DNA of 12,816 bases from contig CALMJN010000438.1 in NCBI GenBank assembly GCA_937864385.1, forward strand, positions 1-12,816, written 5' to 3'. Each line of letters opens with the position of its first letter. Positions within the stretch are counted from its first letter, which is position 1. Below the pieces are notes generated by a model, which worked only from the letters and a program-made list of their open reading frames with translations, was not told where the DNA came from and ran no database searches. Source of the stretch: an uncultured Methanosarcinales archaeon (GTDB lineage: Archaea; Halobacteriota; Methanosarcinia; Methanotrichales; Methanotrichaceae). Position numbers and translations under genes: made by a program. Positions 1 to 6,264 of the stretch are shown here, one piece after another.

Positions 1-134
1 AAATGCAGGTCTTCTTCTCCATTATGATCCAGGCCAATCTCTGTCCCTTCTAGAGCGATCATATAAATAGCCAGGCCTCTTCGGATCTGACAATCAGCAA
101 TAATAACGCCAAGATGGCCAAAAGATTTAGCCAA
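1..134 (-). CDS. Possible 5' part of an unidentified gene, cut by the left edge
   Basis: The minus strand is open without a stop from about position 228 to the window edge. The translation looks protein-like: from a TTG at 134 it begins MAKSFGHLGVIIADC and continues through a GTEIGLDHNGEE stretch. No in-frame ATG or GTG lies upstream. The choices are TTG at 134 or ATG at 62. A TATA-like element (TTTATAT on the minus strand, about 172-166) sits some 32 nt upstream of the TTG, which would suit a nearly leaderless transcript. No Shine-Dalgarno is seen. I do not recognise the family, only about 45 residues are visible, and the frame could be open by chance. Confidence 0.3.
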   Translation of the reverse strand, partial: MAKSFGHLGVIIADCQIRRGLAIYMIALEGTEIGLDHNGEEDLH

Positions 135-261
135 AGCCGACCGCCGCCTCAGGCCTTCCTTTGGGATATAAATTCCAAGCCAACTGCCGGGACAATGCAG
201 AGAGGTATCAGGGCATGCCGTTCGATCGGATTAAAGATGTGGATAGATCTTTCTTAATCCA

Positions 262-768
262 TCAGAGCCTCTCACTTAGGGTGAGCAGGAATAGCTGCAT
301 ATCCTCATCCCAGACCCGCTCTGCCTCCAGGCCGCAGATCTCGAACAAGACCATCTCCACAAGAAGGTATACCCTGGCCTTCTCCCTGATGCAGCCAATG
401 AGGGCCTCCCGTCCCCTGCCCAGCCCGGAATGAATGTGCAGACGGGGTCCATGGGCGGAAGGATAGAAGGTGGCCATTCCAAAGACCTCCCAGGCGCTCT
501 CATAGGCCTCGATATTGGGGGAAGGCGGCATCTCCGGCCTCTTGGGGCCGGTGACCGCCCGGCCGTCTCTTATAGCTCCCAAGAACAGGGCGGTGCAGGA
601 CTCAATTCCTTTCTTCTCCAGAAACATTTGCAGTGATTCGATCAGGTCTTCTCCATGATCCATCCTCAAGACGAAGATCCTTCCCGGTCTGCCCTCGGAA
701 TATTGCATGAAGAAATGGTAACGTCCTGGCTCAAACTTATCATTTTTGATCTTCCCGCTCCAAGCCAT
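262..768 (-). CDS. PPC/DUF296-domain protein (PD1-like)
   Basis: This 168-residue protein matches the plants-and-prokaryotes conserved (PPC, DUF296) domain in layout. It has an RIFVLRMDHGEDL strand-helix entry (residues 30-42), an SCTALFLGAIRDG segment (58-69), and the metal-ligand-type HIH at 111-113. A VYLLVEMVLFEI strand follows at 133-144. Prokaryotic PPC proteins form trimers and are often annotated as PD1-like DNA-binding proteins, but their function is mostly unknown. The third histidine, usually in a GGH-type motif after the HxH, is not obvious; GREALIGC occupies that place, so metal binding is uncertain. ATG at 768 is chosen because the frame stays open upstream to a stop at 859 but has no ATG, GTG or TTG there. 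An AGGTGG lies directly against the start, too close for a good ribosome site. The gene is divergent from the membrane protein at 900. Confidence 0.8.
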   Translation of the reverse strand: MAWSGKIKNDKFEPGRYHFFMQYSEGRPGRIFVLRMDHGEDLIESLQMFLEKKGIESCTALFLGAIRDGRAVTGPKRPEMPPSPNIEAYESAWEVFGMATFYPSAHGPRLHIHSGLGRGREALIGCIREKARVYLLVEMVLFEICGLEAERVWDEDMQLFLLTLSERL

Positions 769-847
769 CCACCTTTTTCCCAGACCCTGGCCAAAGTCGT
801 TCCGCTCGAAGCTGCAGCGAATATCCAGCCAGAGCCCTGGGTAGGCG

Positions 848-872
848 ATCCTATTAGGCTATCCTATTTATT
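848..872. promoter_or_regulatory. Divergent promoter region with a short direct repeat
   Basis: An AT-rich island sits in the 131-bp spacer between the genes at 768 (minus) and 900 (plus). CTATTTATT (about 864-872) can read as an archaeal TATA box for the plus-strand gene. Its centre is about 30 nt before the ATG and no Shine-Dalgarno precedes that ATG, so a nearly leaderless transcript is plausible. The complement, AATAAATAG, could serve the minus-strand gene but would give a leader of roughly 70 nt. ATCCTATT occurs twice, at 848-855 and 861-868, 13 bp apart. This could be an operator or chance. Confidence 0.35.
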
Positions 873-899
873 GTATCAGCCGTCATTAAGTATCTTGAT

Positions 900-1511
900 A
901 TGAAAGGCAATGATGTCTCCCCCAGCCTGTGGTTTTATGCTCTGGCCATATTTATTGTGCTCTCCGGATTTGCCGGGTTTGCCGGCCTGCTCTACACCGG
1001 GATCTCCGATTCCGTTAGCGGCCTGATGCAGATTAAAGCCCCGGGAAACGCAGAGCTCAACCTCTCTCTGAGCGGGGAGTGGACGGTATTCTACGAGAAC
1101 AACAGCTATTTCGATGGCAAGATCTACAGCACAGGCGAAGAGATATCCGGGCTGGAGGTCCGGGTCAGGGAAAAGGCTACCGGCCTTGACCTGGCTGTCT
1201 ATCCGGCAAATGTGAGCTTTAGCTATAGTCTGGGCAGTCGCAGCGGCAGATCAATCCTTGCCTTCCGGGCGCCGAGGGCCGGGGTCTATCAGTTCAATTC
1301 ATCATATCCCGGGCGCGGCAGCCCTGAAATCGTCCTGGCCGTGGGGAAAGGCATGGCAGAAGGGCTGTTCTCATCTATTGCCCTATCCATGGCTCTTCTC
1401 TTCGGATCCATATTGCTGGCGTCGATAGTGGCCTATTATACCTTTAGCAGGAGAAAGAGGGCTTTCCTGAAAAGAGAAGAGGAAGAGAGGCTGATGGGCG
1501 GCGATAGCTGA
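900..1511 (+). CDS. Hypothetical membrane protein, two transmembrane helices flanking an extracytoplasmic domain
   Basis: I do not recognise this 203-residue protein. A hydrophobic helix spans residues about 11-33 and a second about 156-181, followed by a basic stop-transfer tail (SRRKRAFLKR) and an acidic cluster. The ~120 residues between them are rich in Ser, Gly, Tyr and alternating hydrophobic positions, which suggests a beta-sandwich-like domain. With the basic tail inside, both termini would be cytoplasmic and the middle domain outside the membrane. Possible N-glycosylation sequons occur (NNS, NVS, NSS). ATG at 900 has no clear ribosome-binding site but lies at leaderless distance from a TATA-like box. 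The gene ends 3 bp from the convergent nitroreductase. It could be an archaeal surface or signalling accessory protein, but nothing in the sequence fixes a role. Confidence 0.75.
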   Translation: MKGNDVSPSLWFYALAIFIVLSGFAGFAGLLYTGISDSVSGLMQIKAPGNAELNLSLSGEWTVFYENNSYFDGKIYSTGEEISGLEVRVREKATGLDLAVYPANVSFSYSLGSRSGRSILAFRAPRAGVYQFNSSYPGRGSPEIVLAVGKGMAEGLFSSIALSMALLFGSILLASIVAYYTFSRRKRAFLKREEEERLMGGDS

Positions 1512-1514
1512 AAT

Positions 1515-2024
1515 CTACCAGCCATTGTAGTGCACTCGATCCTTTCTGTACCTTTGAGGTAGAGCCGGCTGTTCATCCGGATATCCCAATGTCACCAGGG
1601 CGAAGGGGGTGATCTCCTCGGGAAGGGTGAGGAGCTTTCTAAAGCCTTCAATCCTCTCTTTGAGCGGATAGATCCCGGCCCATACTGCGCCAATACCCAG
1701 AGCGTGCGCCGCCAGCAGCATATTTTCTACAGCCGCAGAGCAGTCCTGCACCCAGAAATCGGGATACTTCTCGAGAGTGCTATCGCTGCAGACCAGTATC
1801 GCCGCCGGAGAATGGCGGCACATGGAGGCGGTGGGGCAGATCCTGGGCACAGCGTCCAGCAGATTGCGTTGGTCCAGGACCACGAACTGCCAGGGCTGCT
1901 CATTTCCCGCCGACGGCGCAAACATGGCCGCCTCCAGGATGTCCTTTATAACCTCGGTGGGTATTGCTTTATCCTGATATTTTCTGATGCTCCTTCGGGT
2001 CTTAATTGCTTGCAGAATTTCCAT
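1515..2024 (-). CDS. Nitroreductase-family FMN-dependent oxidoreductase
   Basis: The 169-residue protein carries the nitroreductase hallmarks. An N-terminal RRSIRKY phosphate/FMN-binding motif sits at residues 10-16, followed by an FAPSAGNEQPWQFVVL segment at about 35-50. Near the C-terminal half lies the GIGAVWAGIYP motif, then an ALVTLGYPDEQP strand that usually closes the flavin site. Family members use NAD(P)H and FMN to reduce nitro compounds, quinones or flavins and act as dimers in the cytoplasm; the substrate here is unknown. The length is usual for the short archaeal members. I chose ATG at 2024 rather than the in-frame ATG at 2057. The protein then begins at the conserved MEILQAIKTRRS, an AGG lies about 8 nt upstream, and a TATA box at 2058-2065 would start transcription downstream of the longer start. 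Confidence 0.9.
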   Translation of the reverse strand: MEILQAIKTRRSIRKYQDKAIPTEVIKDILEAAMFAPSAGNEQPWQFVVLDQRNLLDAVPRICPTASMCRHSPAAILVCSDSTLEKYPDFWVQDCSAAVENMLLAAHALGIGAVWAGIYPLKERIEGFRKLLTLPEEITPFALVTLGYPDEQPALPQRYRKDRVHYNGW

Positions 2025-2057
2025 GGCAAAACCTGATCTTAAGTTCCTTGCTGCCAT

Positions 2058-2065
2058 TATAAATC
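2058..2065 (-). promoter_or_regulatory. TATA-like box of the nitroreductase gene
   Basis: On the minus strand the octamer ATTTATAA lies 34-41 nt before the ATG at 2024. Archaeal transcription usually begins about 25 nt downstream of the box centre, here near 2036. That leaves a leader of roughly 12 nt with an AGG in it. This supports the shorter protein start. Confidence 0.5.
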
Positions 2066-2180
2066 GATAATGCTTCCTCTCCTATAGCTAGAAAATGCAT
2101 TAAAATTGGATCAAAATAGGCGGCCAGCCTGTCATCTTTTTTGGTGATAGTTCTTTAACAGTCGTTATCGGTAGGCCGCA

Positions 2181-2199
2181 TTTAAAGCTTCGGTTAACC
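2181..2199 (+). promoter_or_regulatory. Candidate promoter and palindrome upstream of the atwA operon
   Basis: The spacer between the nitroreductase start and atwA is about 240 bp, the only sizeable non-coding stretch before the operon. TTTAAAGCTT at 2181-2190 is the best TATA-like element; it would start transcription near 2210 and give a leader of about 50 nt. It is followed by GGTTAACC, a perfect 8-bp palindrome at 2192-2199, between box and start where a repressor could bind. Another AT-rich stretch, CATTAAAATTGG (about 2098-2109), is an alternative. No terminator or structured RNA was recognised here. Confidence 0.3.
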
Positions 2200-2262
2200 T
2201 TAAGTAGCATCATGGCAGGAGTGGTAGCGAATTGACAATATGATACAGTGAGCTTACGGGGC

Positions 2263-3873
2263 ATGATTGATTTGGCGCCTTTTATCGAGATACGGGATTT
2301 AACAGTTCGGTTTGGAGACGTAGTGGCTCTCCGCAATATAAATCTGGTTATAGAAGAGGGCAAATCGGTGGGAATCCTGGGAAGGAGCGGCTGCGGCAAG
2401 AGCGTGCTCATGCATGTCCTGCGCGGAGTGGAGTCATTTCCCGACATATCCGGAAGCGTGATCTTCCATGTGGCCAGGTGTGAGAAATGCCACCATGTGG
2501 AGATGCCCAGCAAAGCCGGTGAGAGTTGCCGCTGCGGAGGAGTTCTCAGCCCGGTTGATGCCGATTTTGTAAAACTGGATATCAACGATCCTCTTCGCCG
2601 TGATATCACCCAGAGAATTGCCATCATGCTGCAGAGGACATTTGCCCTTTACGGCGATGAGAGAGTGATAACCAACGTCATGAGGGCCGTGGAGGAGAAG
2701 GGTGATACCATGAGCGTCCACCGGGCCGCTGACCTTCTGGATGAGGTCAACCTCTCTCACCGTCTGATGCATGTGGCCAGGGAGCTATCCGGGGGAGAGA
2801 AACAGAGGGTGGTCCTGGCTCGCCAGCTGGCCAAGTCGCCCATGATTCTCCTGGCGGATGAGCCTACCGGGACGCTCGATCCGGGCACAGCCAAGGTGGT
2901 GCACGAATCCATCAAGAGGGCTGTCAAGGACTTCCACATGACCCTGGTCATCACCAGCCATTGGGAAGATGTCATGATTGAGCTCACCGACAAAGCCATA
3001 CTTTTAGATGAGGGCGAGATCAAGGCGGAGGGCAAGCCCACCGATATAGCCGCTAAATTCCTGGGCATGGCCGGGACCCTGGGCAAGAGAGAGGAGGTAG
3101 AACTGGGGGCGCCCATAATCAAGGCCAACGGCCTGGCCAAGAGATATATCAGCATCGACCGGGGAGTGGTCAAGGCGGTGGACACCGTCAGCCTGGAGAT
3201 CAATGAAGGGGAGATCTTCGGCCTGGTAGGCGTCTCGGGAGGGGGCAAGACCACCCTCTCCAAGATGATAAGCGGCATAATAACCCCCACAGGCGGCAGC
3301 ATATCGGTCCGGGTGGGAGACGATTGGGTGGATATGACCGTGCTGGGCTCCAATGGACGGGGCCGGGCCACGAAATACATTGGCGTATTGCACCAGGAGT
3401 ACACCCTTTATCCCTCCCGAAGCGTGATCGAGAATCTGACCGAGGCCATTGGCCTGTCCCTGCCCTTCGAGCTGGCGGAGAGAAAGGCCATTCACACCCT
3501 GGAGACGGTGGGATTCTCGGAGGAGCATGCCGAGGAGGTCCTATCCAAGATGCCCGACGAGCTTTCCGAGGGAGAAAGGCATCGAGTGGCCATGGCTCAG
3601 GTACTGATCAAGGAGCCGAGAATTGTGATCCTGGATGAGCCCACCGGTACCATGGATGCCATCACCAAGATCGAGGTTACCAAGTCCATCTTGAACGCCC
3701 GCCAGGAATTGGGGGAGACCTTTGTCATCGTCAGCCACGATATGGACTTTGTCAGGAATGTCTGTGACAGGGCCATGCTCATGAGAAACGGTCAGGCTAT
3801 ATTCACTGGACTGCCCAGCGAGGTCCTGGACAAGATTACAGAAGAAGAAGAGAAAGAGATGCTGGGGAGTTAA
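2263..3873 (+). CDS. atwA: Methyl-coenzyme M reductase system component A2 (twin ABC ATPase)
   Basis: A2 is the soluble ATPase of the complex that reductively activates methyl-coenzyme M reductase by bringing its Ni-F430 to Ni(I). Two ABC nucleotide-binding domains lie in tandem in 536 residues. Domain one has Walker A GRSGCGKS (40-47), signature LSGGEKQR (175-182), Walker B ILLADE (195-200) and the switch histidine in ITSHW. Domain two has Walker A GVSGGGKT (323-330), signature LSEGERHR (434-441), Walker B IVILDE (454-459) and IVSHD. Domain one carries an insertion with four cysteines, CxxC then CxC at residues 73, 76, 89 and 91, which could hold zinc or an iron-sulfur cluster. No membrane segment is present, so this is not a transporter. 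ATG at 2263 is preferred because homologues start a few residues before FIEI; a GTG at 2248 would add five residues. It is the first gene of the operon. Confidence 0.93.
   Translation: MIDLAPFIEIRDLTVRFGDVVALRNINLVIEEGKSVGILGRSGCGKSVLMHVLRGVESFPDISGSVIFHVARCEKCHHVEMPSKAGESCRCGGVLSPVDADFVKLDINDPLRRDITQRIAIMLQRTFALYGDERVITNVMRAVEEKGDTMSVHRAADLLDEVNLSHRLMHVARELSGGEKQRVVLARQLAKSPMILLADEPTGTLDPGTAKVVHESIKRAVKDFHMTLVITSHWEDVMIELTDKAILLDEGEIKAEGKPTDIAAKFLGMAGTLGKREEVELGAPIIKANGLAKRYISIDRGVVKAVDTVSLEINEGEIFGLVGVSGGGKTTLSKMISGIITPTGGSISVRVGDDWVDMTVLGSNGRGRATKYIGVLHQEYTLYPSRSVIENLTEAIGLSLPFELAERKAIHTLETVGFSEEHAEEVLSKMPDELSEGERHRVAMAQVLIKEPRIVILDEPTGTMDAITKIEVTKSILNARQELGETFVIVSHDMDFVRNVCDRAMLMRNGQAIFTGLPSEVLDKITEEEEKEMLGS
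3864..3869 (+). promoter_or_regulatory. Ribosome-binding site setting the TTG start of mmp3
   Basis: GGGGAG inside the last codons of atwA lies 6 nt before the TTG at 3876. No ATG or GTG is placed as well, so this site decides the start. Confidence 0.6.
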
Positions 3874-3875
3874 TT

Positions 3876-5399
3876 TTGAGAGTCTTGGTCGATGGCAGAG
3901 AGCTAGAGCTATCTGTCGGCGCAACTCTTGCTGACGCCTTGGGCAGTAGCGGGGCTTATATCGCCCCTGGAGCAATAGTAGGAGTGGTTAAAGGCCGGGG
4001 AGAGAAGTTCCGTCAGACCAACTCCTATTGGCTGAGTACGAGTAAGGGCAAGCTGAGAATCGAGCTTGCAGAGAGCGAACTGCTGAGCATCTGGCATGAG
4101 AGCGTGGACAGAATATCCGGTTCAACTGTAAGATGGTCTTCCGCCGATGGCGTCGCCTTCGGGCTTTTTCCTTCTGAGATCTCTTTTTCCCGGGACGCCC
4201 AGGAGTACAACCGCTGGGAGGTTGTGCTGGGGGCAGCCGGTTTTGATCGGGAGAACACCCAGATCATCTTCATCCGCAGAAGGCATACCGCAGCTTATGG
4301 CACTCCCAAAGAAGGCGGAGTAGTGGGCCATGTGGTGGGGGGAAAGAACACTTTGGACCGTCTGGCGGCAGGCGATCGAATAGAGAGCATAGAGCCCATT
4401 GTGGAATGGCAGGAGATAACTGAGAAGCAGGCTACCCTGGACCTCTCCATGGCACTGGAGGAGGGGATGGAGATCTTCACCACTGTTGAGGCAGAGCTGA
4501 ATGAGGATGCACCCCTGGGTGCAGAGTTTTTCCTGGCCCTTACCCGGGAGGGAACCCTCACCGTCGATGCCGTCTCCAGCTCTTATACATCCTCCGATAT
4601 GCTGCTGAGCGAGCCCATGATCTTCGAGAACCGCGAGCCACGCCTGGAGGGTGCCGTGACCGTACGAACCGCCGGCAGGGGTCTCGGCAGGATATTCGTC
4701 TACAAGAAGGATCGAACCTCCAACCCCGCTCACTCCGTGGTGGCTCGAATCATATCCGGAATGGATATGATCAAGCTGGCAAGCCCGGGTGAGAGAATCA
4801 CCATAAAAGTCCGTCCGGAGCGGATAATGCTTCTGGGCAAAAGCCTGAAAGACGCCCTGTCCCAGATGCAATCCTTGGGAATCCAGGTCCAGGCAGAAGG
4901 CTACCAGGGAGAGGATGCGGTGGTGGTCAAGCAGGATCCCGGAGCGACCATGGCCATATTGAAGAATAAGGCCGTAGTGCTCCATTCCATGCCTTCCAGC
5001 CGCTTGGTAGCGGTAAAACTCTACAGCGATCAGGCCCCCAAGACTCTGGACTACTTCCGGCATGTAACCGGTCTCAAGGAGAGGCCGCTTGGACCTCTGC
5101 CTGTCTTTTTTGTTTATGAGAATACCCTTCTCTTCAAGCCGGATGTGGATGCCACAAGCTACAAGGAGCTTTTGCCGGAGAACAAGCCCGAGGGACCTGT
5201 TCCAGCCGGTTCTATTGCCGTTTCCAACACCGTTTCCAAGAAGATGGGCATGGTGGGGGTCAAGCTGGCAGAGGACAAGCGCTACGGCCCATCGGGAGAG
5301 AAGTTCGAGGCCACCAATATAATCGGACGGGTGCTGGAACCGGAAAAGCTCAGAGATGTGAAGGAAGGGGAGACGGTTTACATCCTGGAGGTGCGCTGA
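3876..5399 (+). CDS. mmp3: Methanogenesis marker protein 3
   Basis: Mmp3 is a conserved methanogen protein found with A2, McrC, Mmp7 and Mmp17 in the MCR activation complex. The 507-residue product begins with a ThiS/ubiquitin-like fold (MRVLVDGRELELSVGATL, residues 1-18). It also has two regions resembling cyclophilin-type peptidyl-prolyl isomerases. The first is at about 200-300, with APLGAEFFLALTREG and a GRGLGRIFVYKKD loop. The second is C-terminal, with VAVKLYSDQAPKTLDYF at about 372-388 and a conserved GPSGEKFEATNIIGRV near the end. There is no cysteine in the whole protein, so it cannot itself ligate an Fe-S cluster through thiolate; a scaffold or chaperone role is more likely. The TTG start at 3876, 2 nt after atwA, is supported by a Shine-Dalgarno and by the ThiS-like strand beginning at once. 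Translation is probably coupled to atwA. Confidence 0.92.
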   Translation: MRVLVDGRELELSVGATLADALGSSGAYIAPGAIVGVVKGRGEKFRQTNSYWLSTSKGKLRIELAESELLSIWHESVDRISGSTVRWSSADGVAFGLFPSEISFSRDAQEYNRWEVVLGAAGFDRENTQIIFIRRRHTAAYGTPKEGGVVGHVVGGKNTLDRLAAGDRIESIEPIVEWQEITEKQATLDLSMALEEGMEIFTTVEAELNEDAPLGAEFFLALTREGTLTVDAVSSSYTSSDMLLSEPMIFENREPRLEGAVTVRTAGRGLGRIFVYKKDRTSNPAHSVVARIISGMDMIKLASPGERITIKVRPERIMLLGKSLKDALSQMQSLGIQVQAEGYQGEDAVVVKQDPGATMAILKNKAVVLHSMPSSRLVAVKLYSDQAPKTLDYFRHVTGLKERPLGPLPVFFVYENTLLFKPDVDATSYKELLPENKPEGPVPAGSIAVSNTVSKKMGMVGVKLAEDKRYGPSGEKFEATNIIGRVLEPEKLRDVKEGETVYILEVR

Positions 5400-5400
5400 G

Positions 5401-5817
5401 ATGCTGGTCACCAAGTATGTGATAACTTCCTCAGAGTCGAATATCCTTCCCTCTGATATCGCCATGAAGATCTATGGCTCGAAGTATGATGTCACCGTAA
5501 AGGAGACATGCATGGGTGTGACTATCAATGGCGAAGAGGAAGTCATAGATGAGCTGGTCAAAGAGATCCGAGCTCTGGACCCGGCGGGAATTTTCATCAA
5601 GGACCGGGGCTTTCCGCCAGGAGATCCCAGGCGCTGCCGGGGCCGGAGGGGCGGTGGCGCCAGGCCCGGCTTTTATATGATTGAATCCGAATCCAAGATC
5701 CTGCCCATGATCTCCCGGGCCCTGACCAGCGAAGGCGAAATCCCCGTCCTTGCTGAAAAGAAGAGGCCTCTTTCCCCGGGCAGGCTGCAAGAGATAATAA
5801 AAGAGGATTTATCCTGA
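5401..5817 (+). CDS. mmp6: Methanogenesis marker protein 6
   Basis: This 138-residue protein matches Mmp6, a small conserved methanogen protein of unknown biochemical function. Visible hallmarks are a TVKETCMG segment with Cys37 and the invariant-looking FPPGDPRRCR at about 71-80 with Cys79. An Arg/Gly-rich stretch, GRRGGGARPGF (81-91), comes directly after. The ferredoxin-like alternation of strands and helices around these motifs is my reading only. ATG at 5401 starts 1 nt after the mmp3 stop. GGAGGTG at 5387-5393 gives a 7-nt spacer and lies within the final mmp3 codons. The two spaced cysteines and the basic glycine-rich loop suggest binding of metal, a nucleotide or RNA, or a partner protein, but which one cannot be told. 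Identification rests on family resemblance and operon position. Confidence 0.88.
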   Translation: MLVTKYVITSSESNILPSDIAMKIYGSKYDVTVKETCMGVTINGEEEVIDELVKEIRALDPAGIFIKDRGFPPGDPRRCRGRRGGGARPGFYMIESESKILPMISRALTSEGEIPVLAEKKRPLSPGRLQEIIKEDLS

Positions 5818-5826
5818 GGTAAATCA

Positions 5827-6264
5827 ATGGCTAAAGTTATCGTTTATCCTCCTACCAGCACCATTCTCTCGGACCTCGTGGCCAGAATGGGCCATAAGGC
5901 CCTTGTGGTTCCCGAAGCAGTTCGCAAGTTGGTTACAGAGAGCGGTATAGATTCTCCTCCCCTGAATATGACCCCTGAGGAGCCCAAGAAGGGGCTGCGC
6001 TATGCGGCGGTGGACGTGCCTTCCGGGGTGAGAGGACGGATGTCACTGATCGGCCCCATCATCGAGGAGGCCGAGGCGGCCATCATAGTGGAGGACCCCG
6101 GCTGGCTCACCGGCTGCGCCGGATGCTCTCGAACCAATGAGCTGGTGCGCCTACTCATCCGAACCAAAGGAGTTCCGGTGCTGGATCTGGCCTACCCCAG
6201 CGATGATGCAGAGGCTAGGGTATTTGTGCATAAGATCAGGTCCTTCCTGGAGGGATTGAATTGA
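5827..6264 (+). CDS. mmp5: Methanogenesis marker protein 5
   Basis: The 145-residue protein resembles Mmp5, another methanogen-restricted protein of unknown function. It begins [18 protein letters not shown], has a central [21 protein letters not shown] region (70-90) and then [14 protein letters not shown] with a CxxC at Cys97 and Cys100. The end, [16 protein letters not shown], resembles a Rossmann-type strand-loop-helix. The CxxC is the obvious candidate for metal, cluster or thiol chemistry. GAGGT at 5816-5820, overlapping the mmp6 stop, places ATG 5827 at a 6-nt spacer. The stop overlaps the start of mmp15 by 4 nt (TTGA), so the two are translationally coupled. The order mmp6-mmp5-mmp15 supports the identification. 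Confidence 0.88.
   Translation: MAKVIVYPPTSTILSDLVARMGHKALVVPEAVRKLVTESGIDSPPLNMTPEEPKKGLRYAAVDVPSGVRGRMSLIGPIIEEAEAAIIVEDPGWLTGCAGCSRTNELVRLLIRTKGVPVLDLAYPSDDAEARVFVHKIRSFLEGLN
6249..6255 (+). promoter_or_regulatory. Ribosome-binding site setting the TTG start of mmp15
   Basis: GGAGGGA lies 5 nt before the TTG at 6261 and within the end of mmp5. Start and stop overlap as TTGA. Confidence 0.7.

Noticed and set aside
2213-2236. Seven-codon upstream peptide (MAGVVAN) before atwA as an attenuation leader
   Set aside because: It has no ribosome-binding site, no regulatory codon run and no alternative hairpins that I could see.
2263-3873. AtwA as an ABC transporter ATPase
   Set aside because: No permease genes or membrane segments are nearby. 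The twin-domain form, Cys insertion and marker-gene context identify component A2.
4122-5465. 447-codon open frame on the minus strand
   Set aside because: It lies antisense to mmp3 and mmp6. The plus-strand proteins match known families, and the minus translation is rich in His, Gly and Gln with no domain; it is a shadow produced by codon bias.
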